This document shows positions 43,186 through 52,930 of a stretch of 64,000 nucleotides of DNA, one piece after another (position 1 is the stretch's first letter; each line of letters opens with the position of its first letter). The position numbers and the translations under genes were made by a program. This DNA comes from Leptospira bourretii. GTDB lineage: Bacteria > Spirochaetota > Leptospiria > Leptospirales > Leptospiraceae. The notes beneath the pieces are model-generated. The model had not been told where the DNA came from, did no database searches, and saw nothing but the letters and a program-made list of their open reading frames with translations. The DNA is taken from positions 5,001 to 69,000 of the forward strand of contig NZ_RQFW01000010.1 in the NCBI RefSeq assembly GCF_004770145.1. The letters run 5' to 3'.

Positions 43186-44971
43186 AAGTATCCTCAACGA
43201 GTATCATTTTCCAGGCAGTTGAAATCCCAAGTAGTTTTTGGTATTGGATCCATTCTTTGGCTTCCTTTTTTTTCCATGGAGGAAAGTCTAAAAGCAGAAC
43301 TCCTTTCCATTTTGGGGTAATTTTGGATTGGTCCGCTTCTTTCGTTTGTTTTAAAAACTGTTCAACACCCTTTGGATTTCCATCAAAACGAATGATGGAA
43401 AAAATTGGATTCATCTCCGCTCCCAGGATCTTTTGGTTTTTTAGTTGGATGGGAAGTGAAAATTTACTGATCCAATTTCCTGAATGGGTGGTTCCGTGCC
43501 AGTAAACATCTGTTATTTTGTGTTTTTTGATTTGAGAAAGTACACCAGGCAAACAAGACTCTGATTCAAAGGAAATTGAATTTGGTGGTGGAAATCCAGG
43601 CAAGGGTTCAGCCATTTTTTTAGAATAACAAGTTCCAAACAAATACAAGTGGTCACCGAATCGAATGGAAAGATTTCCCTTTCCAAGTTTTGTGATGAAT
43701 TTTGGGAGCAGGGTTTGTGTTGAAAAAAAATAAGAAAATCCCAAAAACAAACTGGGGAGAAGATAAAAACAAAATCTAAAAAGGGGTAGGTTTAAAAATC
43801 GAATTTTGTGATAAAAAGGAATACAAAAAATAAGTAAGACGGAAACGATACAAAGTTCTTTGGGAACGTTCATCCAAGTTTTATATCCCCGACCCAAATC
43901 TGAAAACCAATGGAATAGTTTCAAAAAAATAGAAAGTTCAAATGAAGCAGGAATCCAAATCCAAGACGTAAGTGGTTCTAATAAAAAACTGGGAACAAGG
44001 CTTTGTAAAAATAAAGTTATATAAAGTGTTGGCAAAAGAATTCCCGCCATAGGGACCAATAGAAAATTGATTCCTATCCCACCAAAGGAAAATGAACGAA
44101 AGTAATAGACAAGGATGGGAAAACTACAAAGGGAACATGCAATTGTTAGATGAAGATTTTCTTTAAGAAAGGATTTTGAATCAGGGAAAATAAGTTTATC
44201 TAGATTTGGTTTAAGAAAAAAAATTCCAAAGACCGCTCCAAAGGATAACAAAAATCCAATGCTAAGGAAATCGTAAAATAGAAAAAATGCAATACAAGCA
44301 GAGGAGAAAAGAAGTAAATCCGAAGGTCCAATTTTTCGATAAAACAAGGAAGCCGTGAGCGTTAGAAAAACAAATAAATATGCTCGTAAAAAAGAAACTG
44401 GAAAATCAAGCGCCGCCAAATACAAAAATCCAAGACTTAAAGATAGGAATAAAGAAATCCATTTCCGTTTTGAAAAACAGAGATTTCCCAAATACTGTAG
44501 GGAACCAATAAAAATACCCAAATGAAGACCTGAAGCAGCAAACAAGTGTAAGATACCTGACTCTTTTGCAAGGTCTTTAAAATCTCCAGGTATTTCCTTT
44601 GTAGAACCTGTCACAAAACCCATAACAATCCGTGATTCAAACTTACTGAGTGGAGAGTGTTTGATCTGCGTTTCTAAGTAGGAACGAAAGAGGGGATTGG
44701 TAGTTCTTTTGTGGGCCTGTCCTTGAACATCAGCCAGAAACAAAAAAAGAAAGGAGGCAAAGAAACAAAGGTAAATTCTTTTGTCAATATTGTGAGAGGT
44801 AAATCTCGGAAGGACTGAATAAACAAGGAAGAGGGAGAAAATTGTAATTACAAGTAGAGAATGAAATCCGGGAGTTTTTGCACCCAATTTCATTAGGAAG
44901 GCAGTTCCGCAGATCCCCAAAGAGAACCAACCAAAATCGGCTCTGGGGAGAAGGTAATTCTCCGGCTTCAT
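43139..44971 (-). CDS. comEC: ComEC/Rec2-type competence membrane protein without a visible MBL domain
   Basis: A 610-residue polytopic protein. The signature SGILHLFAASGLHLGIFIG at about 140-160 and the long run of membrane helices to about 420 match the ComEC competence domain, which forms the inner-membrane DNA channel. In many homologues a metallo-beta-lactamase domain follows; here the soluble C-terminal 170 residues lack an HxHxDH motif. The protein may therefore be a channel-only form. It overlaps rsmA and follows trpS after 41 bases. Confidence 0.8.
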   Translation of the reverse strand: MKPENYLLPRADFGWFSLGICGTAFLMKLGAKTPGFHSLLVITIFSLFLVYSVLPRFTSHNIDKRIYLCFFASFLFLFLADVQGQAHKRTTNPLFRSYLETQIKHSPLSKFESRIVMGFVTGSTKEIPGDFKDLAKESGILHLFAASGLHLGIFIGSLQYLGNLCFSKRKWISLFLSLSLGFLYLAALDFPVSFLRAYLFVFLTLTASLFYRKIGPSDLLLFSSACIAFFLFYDFLSIGFLLSFGAVFGIFFLKPNLDKLIFPDSKSFLKENLHLTIACSLCSFPILVYYFRSFSFGGIGINFLLVPMAGILLPTLYITLFLQSLVPSFLLEPLTSWIWIPASFELSIFLKLFHWFSDLGRGYKTWMNVPKELCIVSVLLIFCIPFYHKIRFLNLPLFRFCFYLLPSLFLGFSYFFSTQTLLPKFITKLGKGNLSIRFGDHLYLFGTCYSKKMAEPLPGFPPPNSISFESESCLPGVLSQIKKHKITDVYWHGTTHSGNWISKFSLPIQLKNQKILGAEMNPIFSIIRFDGNPKGVEQFLKQTKEADQSKITPKWKGVLLLDFPPWKKKEAKEWIQYQKLLGISTAWKMILVEDTFEIPLRDYLQHPDLF

Positions 44972-45012
44972 ATCCGAAGGGGTAAAAAAAAACTATTTTG
45001 GTTCTATTGGAA

Positions 45013-45981
45013 CTAAAAAGGGTAGATGCCGAGAGTTTTACGAACGTCAGTTAATTTTTTCTCTGCCACGGTTTGTGCTTTTTCTTTTCCTTCTTTTAGG
45101 ACTTGGTGCACATAATCTAAGTTTTGTGCCAGTTCTTCCCGTTTGGTTCGGTAAGGTGCAAAGTGAGATAAAATCGAATCGAGTAGATCTTTTTTGAGAT
45201 CCCCATAACCCGATCCACCACGTTTGTATTTTTCAATTTGTGATTCTTTCTCTGAAGGGGAAAGAAAAAGAGAATGGATTTGAAAGATCACAGAAGTTTC
45301 TGGATCCTTTGGTTCCTCAACCGCCTTCGAATCACTCACAATCGACATTACTTTCTTTTTGATTTCTTTTTCTGTTCCGAAGAAGTCGATCGTGTTTTTG
45401 TAAGACTTTGACATCTTGGCCCCATCTACTCCAGGAACAGTTGCCGTATTTTCATCAATATCCGGTTCAGGAATGGTAAGAACGGAACCAAATTGTGTAT
45501 TGAATCTTTCAGCAATATCACGTGCAAATTCCAAATGTTGTTTTTGGTCTTTGCCAACCGGAACTTTTTCTGCAGAAAAAAGTAAGATGTCACTTGCCAT
45601 TAGTACTGGATAAGTAAAGAGTCCGGCGCCCGGAACAAATCCTTTTGCCACTTTGTCTTTAAAAGAATGAGCCAATTGCAATTGAGAAACGGTAATGGAT
45701 TGAGATAAATACCAAGTGAGTTCTGTGACTTCGGGAACATCACTTTGAACCCAAAAAACAGTTTTTTTCGGATCAACACCAAGCGCTAGTAAGTCGATCG
45801 CACATTCCAGAGTGAAAGTTTTTAATTCTTCTTTGGATCGGAATGTTGTGAGTGCATGTAAGTTTGCGATAAAAAGAAATAATTCTTCTTTGGATTGGTA
45901 GTCTAAGATTTTTTTAATCGCAGAAAAGTAATTACCTAAATGAAGTTTTCCAGATGGTTGTAATCCAGTAAGGACTCTCAT
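45013..45981 (-). CDS. trpS: Tryptophanyl-tRNA synthetase
   Basis: A 322-residue class I aminoacyl-tRNA synthetase. [13 protein letters not shown] holds the HIGH-type motif (HLGN) at residues 14-17 and KMSKSY is the KMSKS motif near residue 194. [15 protein letters not shown] and [18 protein letters not shown] are TrpRS-specific. It charges tRNA-Trp with tryptophan. Its ATG overlaps the stop of the upstream 656-residue gene by four bases (ATGA). Confidence 0.93.
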   Translation of the reverse strand: MRVLTGLQPSGKLHLGNYFSAIKKILDYQSKEELFLFIANLHALTTFRSKEELKTFTLECAIDLLALGVDPKKTVFWVQSDVPEVTELTWYLSQSITVSQLQLAHSFKDKVAKGFVPGAGLFTYPVLMASDILLFSAEKVPVGKDQKQHLEFARDIAERFNTQFGSVLTIPEPDIDENTATVPGVDGAKMSKSYKNTIDFFGTEKEIKKKVMSIVSDSKAVEEPKDPETSVIFQIHSLFLSPSEKESQIEKYKRGGSGYGDLKKDLLDSILSHFAPYRTKREELAQNLDYVHQVLKEGKEKAQTVAEKKLTDVRKTLGIYPF

Positions 45982-47948
45982 GATTCTCCTTCCAAATCAG
46001 AAACATTCATCGAATCGGAATCAGCTTGGTTTTCGGAAGACTCTGAATTCCCTGAGTTTCCGGCTTCTTTGTGGAAAGTGGAATAGGTGAGTCTTTCATA
46101 TTCTTTATTTAATTTGATCAGTTCTTGTTCGATTTTTCGGTGCGCTGTGAGTTTGGAAGTGGTTGCTGGATCTTTGAAGATGACTGCATAGTTATACAGA
46201 TATTTGGTGAATTGGATGAATACATCTTCCACCTTCAGTCCGTTAATTCTTTCTTTTGCCACGACCATTTTGTCAAAATGCGGAATAAATCTTTGTGCAA
46301 TTTTAACTTCTTCGATGACCTTATCTTTTGTAGATACGATTTTATCGTTCACTTTTCCTTTGGACTCAGTGACTTTTGCCATCAAATGGTTTTCTACGAT
46401 GATATTGAGTTTACCTGCAAAACTTCCAAAGAATTCTGAAGCTTCTTGTAAAGCTTGTACGATTGTTCCAGCAATTTGATCGTTTGCAGCATTCCCCGTG
46501 CTATAATCCATTCCGTATTGTTGGAAACTATATTGAAAACTTGGGAATTTTTTGTTGAAGTTGTCAATGGTTCGAACGAGTGAATTGAGTTGGTCAATTT
46601 CGTTTCTAAAAAGTCCCGGTTGTATGAGAAGGAGTTCTTGGTTTTGGTTTTTGTCGCCAAGGCGAACATACCCTTCGATTAAGTTAATGTAAACGGTTTG
46701 TAAGTCACGTAACAAAAGGTAAACGAGTCTATGTGGTTGCGATTTGTAACTGTTTTTGACTGTTTGGCTTTTGGCCGATTCAGGCATATGGTGGGCCATA
46801 AAATCGTCCACAACCACATTTAAAAAATCAAAACTGATTTTTCCTTTATCATCTATAGAAAAATAACGAGAACGTAAATTCGTTAGTTCTTCTTTTTTGA
46901 AAGTTCTTGTGTTGATATCGTCAGAAATTTTAGCAACTGTGATCTCCACTTCTTTTTGGATTTCTCTGGCTGCTTGGAATTTATGTTCTTGGATTGCAGG
47001 GACACGTAAGTCAGCAACAATCTCCGGCCAAGTGAACATTTTCTTTTTTGCTACAATATAAAATGCAGTGATCGCATCGGATAACTTCGGTTTGGTGTTT
47101 TCTAAGTTGATCGCATAATTCACACCTTCCATGATTTTACTGAGTTTTGGTGTGAGTTTATCATCCATTTTTACAATATCTGGAAGATTGGATAAAATAA
47201 TATCGTTAGCATCACTTCTTTGCAAAAAACGAACATAGAACATCTGCATTTTAAGAGAACGCTCTAAAAATATATCAGCGGAAATTTTATCTAAAATCAA
47301 TGCATCTAATGAGGCAAAGGCATTATAGAATTTATTAAAGTTATTGATGATATTGTAAACTAGAGGAGTCCAAATCCTCCAACCTTGTTGTTCAGAAACG
47401 CGAAGTGCTTGGATAGTTGGAATCAGAACATCTTCTTTCATGCCTCTGAATAGTTTTTCTACATTATTGGAAATGGTTGGGTTTCTACCAAAAAGTCCAA
47501 TGTCGATGGTTCCTGTATCTTTTCCAAATTTGCTGATGGAATTGTTTACACTGCCGGCACCACCACCAAACAAACCTGCAAGAAGACCACCACCTTGTCT
47601 TTGTTCGATGACTCGTTTTTTTGCTGGATTTTGTTTTTGTTTGGCACTGTCGATGGTTACTAAATCGCTAGAACGTTTTGGTTTAGGTTCGGGCGTACTA
47701 GTGCGAGAAACGACTTCTCTTCTCGGTTGTTCTCTTTCGGGGAGACCACGGTCACGACCATCTTCTTTTTTTGGTTTGTTTTTACTTTCATAGTCCTCAT
47801 CCACTTTGCGAATGAGATCAATCCGAATGAAAACATCATTGGATTTTAAAATGGCTTCATCAATGAGTTGTTGGTGTTCTGGCGTACGTGTTTTACGATA
47901 TAAATCGGCAAAAACGCGGTGTGCTTCTGTACGGGAGACCGGAGTCAC
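45978..47948 (-). CDS. Large uncharacterised cytoplasmic protein, possibly spirochete-specific
   Basis: A 656-residue protein with no signal peptide or membrane helix. Residues about 55-130 are a charged, disordered linker ([18 protein letters not shown]) with a Gly-rich patch [14 protein letters not shown]; the rest is helical, with heptad-like stretches and an [12 protein letters not shown] aromatic helix. I do not assign a domain family; a spirochete-wide conserved family is possible. It is tightly packed between the LolA-like gene (two-base gap) and trpS (overlap), so it is surely expressed. Confidence 0.6.
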   Translation of the reverse strand: MTPVSRTEAHRVFADLYRKTRTPEHQQLIDEAILKSNDVFIRIDLIRKVDEDYESKNKPKKEDGRDRGLPEREQPRREVVSRTSTPEPKPKRSSDLVTIDSAKQKQNPAKKRVIEQRQGGGLLAGLFGGGAGSVNNSISKFGKDTGTIDIGLFGRNPTISNNVEKLFRGMKEDVLIPTIQALRVSEQQGWRIWTPLVYNIINNFNKFYNAFASLDALILDKISADIFLERSLKMQMFYVRFLQRSDANDIILSNLPDIVKMDDKLTPKLSKIMEGVNYAINLENTKPKLSDAITAFYIVAKKKMFTWPEIVADLRVPAIQEHKFQAAREIQKEVEITVAKISDDINTRTFKKEELTNLRSRYFSIDDKGKISFDFLNVVVDDFMAHHMPESAKSQTVKNSYKSQPHRLVYLLLRDLQTVYINLIEGYVRLGDKNQNQELLLIQPGLFRNEIDQLNSLVRTIDNFNKKFPSFQYSFQQYGMDYSTGNAANDQIAGTIVQALQEASEFFGSFAGKLNIIVENHLMAKVTESKGKVNDKIVSTKDKVIEEVKIAQRFIPHFDKMVVAKERINGLKVEDVFIQFTKYLYNYAVIFKDPATTSKLTAHRKIEQELIKLNKEYERLTYSTFHKEAGNSGNSESSENQADSDSMNVSDLEGES

Positions 47949-47950
47949 AA

Positions 47951-48532
47951 TTACTCCTTTTGGTTGAGAGGGTTCTCAACAATTTGTGAGCTTGTGGGTG
48001 GTTGAAAGTTGAATAGTCCCGTTCCAAGACCAATGTTAGTCGCAATGCCAGAGAAAGCTACTTCGGTGATTTCTTCGTCGGAACGTTTCATTTTGAGTAC
48101 ACGAGGGAGGTCGTTATCAGACACAACCAGGATAATTTCATTATACCTTTTGGTATTGGAAGTTAGACGAAAAGTTCTTCCACTAACTGACACATTTTCA
48201 TAACCGGAAAGAAGTCCACCAAGGCCACCCGAAACACCTTTCAGGTCTTGTTTGCCTGCGATCGATGAATCTGGATTATAAAACCATAAAATTCGCCCAT
48301 TGGAAGAAATGATCCTTCCATCACTAAATCTGACATGGAGTTGGTTTGGGCTTTTGTAGGAAACGACACCAGTGAGGCCACCATTGACAGTGACAGAGGC
48401 GCGAAAACTTTCTAGGGAATTCATTTTGCCGATGACGGCATTCAAACGATCCCTTCCATCCTCTGCCCAAAGGATTCCCGTTTGGACAGAGAAAAGGAGA
48501 ACAATCGAAAATTTGGGAAGGAAATTCCTCAA
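47951..48532 (-). CDS. LolA-like outer-membrane lipoprotein carrier domain protein
   Basis: A 193-residue exported protein (signal FSIVLLFSVQTGILWA). The body shows the LolA/LppX fold pattern: VIGKMNSLESFRASVTVNG, VVSYKSPNQLHVRFSDGRIISSNGRILWFYNPD, and later DLPRVLKMKRSDEEITEV. LolA chaperones carry lipoproteins through the periplasm, which suits a lipoprotein-rich envelope. Whether it is the principal LolA or an accessory paralogue cannot be told. It lies 22 bases after etfA. Confidence 0.7.
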   Translation of the reverse strand: MRNFLPKFSIVLLFSVQTGILWAEDGRDRLNAVIGKMNSLESFRASVTVNGGLTGVVSYKSPNQLHVRFSDGRIISSNGRILWFYNPDSSIAGKQDLKGVSGGLGGLLSGYENVSVSGRTFRLTSNTKRYNEIILVVSDNDLPRVLKMKRSDEEITEVAFSGIATNIGLGTGLFNFQPPTSSQIVENPLNQKE

Positions 48533-48554
48533 AGTTTGATGGTTCGTATTGGGA

Positions 48555-49514
48555 TTAACCCAATACTTTTTTGAACTCAGAAGTAAGTGCAGGCACTACT
48601 TCGAAAAGGTCAGCAACAACACCGTAAGTTGCTACTTTGAAAATAGGAGCATCTCCATCTTTGTTGATGGCAACGATGTATTTAGAAGATCCCATACCCG
48701 CTAAATGTTGGATGGCTCCGGAGATACCGCAAGCGATGTAACAGTTAGGGGAGACAGTTTTTCCTGTTTGTCCTACTTGGTGGGAGTGAGAAATCCATCC
48801 TGCATCGACAGTCGCACGGGAAGCACCAAGAGCTGCACCAAGAGTGTCAGCCAAGTCTTGGATGATTGGCCAGTTTTCTGGTCCTTTGATTCCGCGTCCG
48901 CCAGATACAATGATAGAAGCATCAGCAAGTTGCACTTTGTTTCCACCAGAAAGATCTTTAGAGATAGACTTAGTTCTTACTTCACCAGCTGCTGCACCAG
49001 ATTTTTCTAATGCACCTGCTCCGTCTTTAGGAGTTACTTCTTGTGAGTTAGCACGTACTGTAAAGATTTGAATGTCAGAAGTGACTTTGAAATTTGCATA
49101 CGCTTTTCCAGAGTAAATTGGTTTCTTAGCAACCACTTTACCACCGTCAACAGAAAGACCCACCGCATCCGCAACGATTCCAGCATTTGCTTTGATCGCT
49201 ACTCTTGCAGAGTATTCTTTTCCTTGAGCCGAGTGTGGAATTAAAACCACTGCTGGTTTTTTCTCTTGGATGATTGCAAAAATTCCATTTGCATAACCTT
49301 CAGGAGAAAATTCACCAAGGTTTGCACCGATTACTGTATCAGCACCAACCGCTTTCAAATCACCTGCAAACGCATCAACGTTTTCAGTAATGACTACTGT
49401 ATGAACTTTACCACCAATGGAGTCCGCAATTTTGCGAGCTGCAGAAGTGAGTTCTTTTGAGATTTTTTTAAGTTCGCCGTTTTTTAATTCACCAACTACT
49501 AAAACATCAGCCAT
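48555..49514 (-). CDS. etfA: Electron transfer flavoprotein alpha subunit
   Basis: A 319-residue EtfA. The C-terminal FAD-binding domain includes [52 protein letters not shown] and [19 protein letters not shown], all diagnostic. With EtfB it accepts electrons from acyl-CoA dehydrogenases and passes them to the respiratory quinone pool. The start ATG lies 10 bases after the etfB stop with a ribosome site in the gap, so the two form an operon. Confidence 0.95.
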   Translation of the reverse strand: MADVLVVGELKNGELKKISKELTSAARKIADSIGGKVHTVVITENVDAFAGDLKAVGADTVIGANLGEFSPEGYANGIFAIIQEKKPAVVLIPHSAQGKEYSARVAIKANAGIVADAVGLSVDGGKVVAKKPIYSGKAYANFKVTSDIQIFTVRANSQEVTPKDGAGALEKSGAAAGEVRTKSISKDLSGGNKVQLADASIIVSGGRGIKGPENWPIIQDLADTLGAALGASRATVDAGWISHSHQVGQTGKTVSPNCYIACGISGAIQHLAGMGSSKYIVAINKDGDAPIFKVATYGVVADLFEVVPALTSEFKKVLG

Positions 49515-49524
49515 GTTCGTCTCC

Positions 49525-50286
49525 TTAGATGACCTTCGCTTCTTCGCGAAGGGCTTTTACAAGTTGAGATGCAAAACCTGCTGCATCTGCTGCTTCCAGT
49601 TTTCGACCAGCGATACGTGGAGGAGGTGGTTCGAGAGATACAACTTCGAGTTTAGATCCAGTTGCGCCGAGTTCTTCCGGTTTTTTAACATCTACTGGTT
49701 TTTTCTTCGCAGACATGATTCCTTTCAAACTAGGGTATCTTGGTTCGTTCAAACCTTTTTGCGCAGTGACAGCTAAAGGAGCAGTTGTTTCTACTACTTC
49801 AGTTCCACCTTCGATTTCTCGAGTGGCAGTCACTTTGTTTCCGTCAAACTCAAGTTTGAGGGCCATAGCAACGTGAGGAACATTGAGTCTCTCTGCAATT
49901 TGAACCACAACTTGTGAACTATCAGTATCGATGGATTGACGACCACCAATCACTACATCTGCGTTTTCAGCTTTGATGAGGTTTGCAAGAAGTTCGGAAG
50001 TGTATGTAGAGTCAAAAGTTACGTAGTCATCCACTTTTACATGAACAGCTCTGTCTACACCCATTGCGTAGGCAGTACGAAGTGCTTCTACGGCACGGTC
50101 TGGGCCGAGGGACACTGCGATGACTTCTCCACCGCTTTTTTCACGAATTCTAATTCCCTCTTCGATAGCAAATTCATCATAAGGAGAGATGATCCATTTT
50201 ACGCCAGCTTCGTTGATCGATTTGTCGCCGACTTTGATATTGGTTTCCGTGTCCGGAACCTGTTTTACTAGAACAACAATTTTCAT
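49525..50286 (-). CDS. etfB: Electron transfer flavoprotein beta subunit
   Basis: A 253-residue EtfB, starting KIVVLVKQVPDTETNI with the AMP-binding fold and VKWIISPYDEFAIEEGIRI, then DVVIGGRQSIDTDSSQVV and PRYPSLKGIMSAKKKPV. It pairs with EtfA. Upstream lies a 9-bp inverted repeat that could form a hairpin just before the ribosome site. The genes serve the two acyl-CoA dehydrogenases coded at 28251 and 54774. Confidence 0.95.
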   Translation of the reverse strand: MKIVVLVKQVPDTETNIKVGDKSINEAGVKWIISPYDEFAIEEGIRIREKSGGEVIAVSLGPDRAVEALRTAYAMGVDRAVHVKVDDYVTFDSTYTSELLANLIKAENADVVIGGRQSIDTDSSQVVVQIAERLNVPHVAMALKLEFDGNKVTATREIEGGTEVVETTAPLAVTAQKGLNEPRYPSLKGIMSAKKKPVDVKKPEELGATGSKLEVVSLEPPPPRIAGRKLEAADAAGFASQLVKALREEAKVI

Positions 50287-50294
50287 TCCTTAAC

Positions 50295-50340
50295 CCCGTT
50301 TTCGTGGATTACCTTAGACCAGAAAACGGGAGCGAAGTCA
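50295..50340 (-). promoter_or_regulatory. Inverted repeat upstream of etfB
   Basis: On the minus strand CCCGTTTTC (50340-50332) and GAAAACGGG (50303-50295) are perfect complements with 28 bases between. The second arm ends eight bases before the etfB ATG, so folding would cover the ribosome-binding region; the structure could instead end transcription of the gene upstream or bind a regulator. Confidence 0.4.
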
Positions 50341-50353
50341 TAAGGGAAGTAAT

Positions 50354-50653
50354 TTATTCTCGGAAGAAACTGTATTTACTCCAATTGTAGGCCCAAATGA
50401 TCCAGAGAATGACAACAAGGACGTTGGCATCACTCCTGAGGTAAAAGGAAAATCCTAGGGTGAGTGGAAACAGTAAGAAGAGAGAGAAGGCGATGAGAAG
50501 GACCAAATTCGGAGTGGATTTCCAGTCTTTTGTGGTCGCTTGGATTTGTTCCAGGATACTTTGTTCGGGATTTGGCACCAATTTTCGAAATCGGAAAGAG
50601 TAAAGAAGGACAAAAACCAAAAGTGCAAGCGAATGGATGCAAAGTAACCACAT
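50354..50653 (-). CDS. Small membrane protein
   Basis: A 99-residue protein with three predicted hydrophobic segments (residues about 2-20, 48-70, 76-92). No family is recognised. It follows the UbiA-like gene after 16 bases on the same strand, so the two likely form a unit; the inverted repeat before etfB lies just after its stop. Confidence 0.5.
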   Translation of the reverse strand: MWLLCIHSLALLVFVLLYSFRFRKLVPNPEQSILEQIQATTKDWKSTPNLVLLIAFSLFLLFPLTLGFSFYLRSDANVLVVILWIIWAYNWSKYSFFRE

Positions 50654-50669
50654 AAACCCACCCTAAATT

Positions 50670-51500
50670 TTAAGGAAGTAGGGAGAAGAAAAAAAAGATT
50701 TGGGGAAGGAAGAGAGGAAGGTAGGAAAGTTCGCAAAGGGACTTAAAGGGAAAACTTTCCGTTTTCAGGAAAGTACAAACACAAAGCCAAAGATAGGTGA
50801 GTCCCATCCCCAAAAAATAGGGACCTTTGACTTGGCCCTTCATCCACAAAAAAAACAGGAAAAAAACACCTGTTCCCAAAAGAGAAAGAACAACCATCCT
50901 CACTTTTTGGGGACTCAGGTTTTGGATGAGGGTAAAGGTATTTTGCCTTTGGTCAAAGTTTCGGTCCAGATTGTAGGTAAGGAGGACATTGGCCAAGACA
51001 TGGAGAAAAAATACAAAGGCCAGTCCATCTAAGTGACCAAATGTTCCAAATGGGGCAAACACCCCGAGTGTATAAAACCCAGAAACCAAAATTTCTTTAG
51101 GGACTGGTGACACAGCTTTCACAACCAAACCAAGACAAAATAAAAAGGAAAGGAGGAGTGGGAGGTGTTCCCAAAGAAAGGTAAATTCATAAAGGGTTCC
51201 GACAAATAGGGAAACCAAAACCAGTAGAATTAGAGTAATAACGATTGTTTGTTGGTGCTTTTTGTAGAAATATCCTCTTTCCGAAAGAGGTTCCGTTTCT
51301 CGTCGAAAATCCCATAAATGATCTGCCAAATACAAAGCCCAAACAGAACTTAGATAAAACAGGAGAAGGGTGGGGGTTAGGTTTTGGTTTCGAAACAAAG
51401 AGAAAAAAGAAAGGTTTGCCATTAGGGAGATTAAGATGTCCCAAGCAAGAAAGGAAGAGATTTTTCCCATTCGAATGATGAATTCGTTTTGGAACATCAT
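50670..51500 (-). CDS. Polytopic membrane protein, possibly UbiA-like prenyltransferase
   Basis: A 276-residue membrane protein with eight or nine hydrophobic segments. Two acidic clusters, LADHLWDFRRE near residue 58 and NLDRNFDQRQN near 180, are spaced like the two Asp-rich loops of UbiA-type prenyltransferases, but do not match the usual NDxxDxxxD motif, so the link is tentative. It is divergent from the adenylate-cyclase gene and heads the minus-strand gene train. Confidence 0.4.
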   Translation of the reverse strand: MMFQNEFIIRMGKISSFLAWDILISLMANLSFFSLFRNQNLTPTLLLFYLSSVWALYLADHLWDFRRETEPLSERGYFYKKHQQTIVITLILLVLVSLFVGTLYEFTFLWEHLPLLLSFLFCLGLVVKAVSPVPKEILVSGFYTLGVFAPFGTFGHLDGLAFVFFLHVLANVLLTYNLDRNFDQRQNTFTLIQNLSPQKVRMVVLSLLGTGVFFLFFLWMKGQVKGPYFLGMGLTYLWLCVCTFLKTESFPFKSLCELSYLPLFLPQIFFFFSLLP

Positions 51501-51562
51501 TCATTGATACGAAGAGATTCTGATTTGGCAAAGAGAAAATTCCCTTGCCATGAAAACTTTCA

Positions 51563-52930
51563 GTGATGGAATGTCTGCCTATGTTCCCCTCCCTAATCAA
51601 AGCCATTCGTTCTGTGTACTGCATCCGAGACCAATTTCCAAAATATATGTCAGAGCTTCTTTTTCAAGAGGAACAAATGGGAGCTTTGTTTGCGGTTCGG
51701 TTTCGGTATGTGATCGGAGTGGCTCTTGTTGCCAGTGCGGTTGCCAATCTGAGTAATACCGATACTATATATGGATATCTGATTAATTATGTAGCAATAA
51801 CATTTTATTTTATTAATACATTCATTCATGCGCAAATTCTAAAAAAGAGTCGTGGGCATTGGAAAACAAAGTATGATTATATTAGTTTGTTTATTGATAA
51901 CTTATTGATAACAGTTACCATTTTTAATTGGTATATTTTAAAAGGAGAAGGAAATCCAAACTTCCTTGTCAAAACTCCTTTGGTTGTATTTTATCTTTTA
52001 CCACTTTCTCTGAGTTTATTCCAATACCGATTTTCTCTCGTAAACTTTTCCTTCGTTTGTTTTTTATTCAGTTACTACGGATTTTTGGTTTATGCACTTG
52101 TGGATAAAAATTCTGTCAGTAGTTATGATTGGCATAATTATGTGCTCGGAGACCAAATCATTTTATCAGACGCTTCTGTAACCAAACCCACTGTTTATCT
52201 GATTTTGGTCTTTGCCATTTCCTATGCGATCTTTCGAAGCCTTCGTATGTTATTAAAATTTGCTGCGGCCGAGTCGCAGAAAACAACTTTATCTCGTTAT
52301 TTTTCCCCTGACTTAGTTTCGGAAATTGTATCTGAACCAGAAGTGATTGCCAAAGGCAAAAGGCAAAAAGTAACAATTCTCTTTAGCGATATCCGAGGGT
52401 TCACGCAATTTTCAGAACCAATGGATCCAGAAGCCCTTTCTGTTTTTTTAACAGAATTTCGTCGTAGGATGGTAAGAGCCATTTTTAAAAACGGCGGGAG
52501 TTTGGATAAATTCATTGGAGATGCTGTGATGGCAACCTTTGGGACACCCTCTCCATCAGAAAAACCAGGAGAGGACTCAAAAAATGCAGTCCTTGCCGCC
52601 AAGTTTATATTAGATGAATTAAGTCAATGGAACCAAGAAAGAATTAGGGCAGGGGAATCGGAGGTTAAGATTGGAATTGGAATTCATACAGGCGAAGTAT
52701 TTTGTGGAAGCATAGGATCAGAGGAGCGGATGGAATACACTGTGATTGGGGATACGGTGAACACAGCCTCTCGGATTGAGTCGGCTTGTAAAGATTTGGG
52801 AGTTAACTTTTTAATTTCGGAGGCAGTTTGGTTGGAGATTGATTCTCCGGCCGGTTGGGACAAAAAGGAACTTGTGACTCTTTCTGGAAGAGAACAAAAA
52901 ATTCATCTCTATGCACCAAACGGAACTTAG
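51563..52930 (+). CDS. Membrane-bound class III adenylate cyclase
   Basis: A 455-residue protein with six N-terminal membrane segments (residues about 50-225) and a C-terminal class III cyclase domain from about residue 265. FSDIRGFTQFSEP supplies a metal-binding Asp, LDKFIGDAVMATFG the second Asp plus the purine-reading Lys, and YTVIGDTVNTASRIE the Thr expected in ATP-specific enzymes. So cAMP production is favoured over cGMP. Start is uncertain (GTG 51563 or ATG 51566). It overlaps the convergent HD-GYP-like gene by four bases. Confidence 0.87.
   Translation: MMECLPMFPSLIKAIRSVYCIRDQFPKYMSELLFQEEQMGALFAVRFRYVIGVALVASAVANLSNTDTIYGYLINYVAITFYFINTFIHAQILKKSRGHWKTKYDYISLFIDNLLITVTIFNWYILKGEGNPNFLVKTPLVVFYLLPLSLSLFQYRFSLVNFSFVCFLFSYYGFLVYALVDKNSVSSYDWHNYVLGDQIILSDASVTKPTVYLILVFAISYAIFRSLRMLLKFAAAESQKTTLSRYFSPDLVSEIVSEPEVIAKGKRQKVTILFSDIRGFTQFSEPMDPEALSVFLTEFRRRMVRAIFKNGGSLDKFIGDAVMATFGTPSPSEKPGEDSKNAVLAAKFILDELSQWNQERIRAGESEVKIGIGIHTGEVFCGSIGSEERMEYTVIGDTVNTASRIESACKDLGVNFLISEAVWLEIDSPAGWDKKELVTLSGREQKIHLYAPNGT

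Noticed and set aside
45978..47948. Assignment of the 656-residue protein to a named DUF
   Set aside because: I could not confirm any family from visible motifs, so no name is given.
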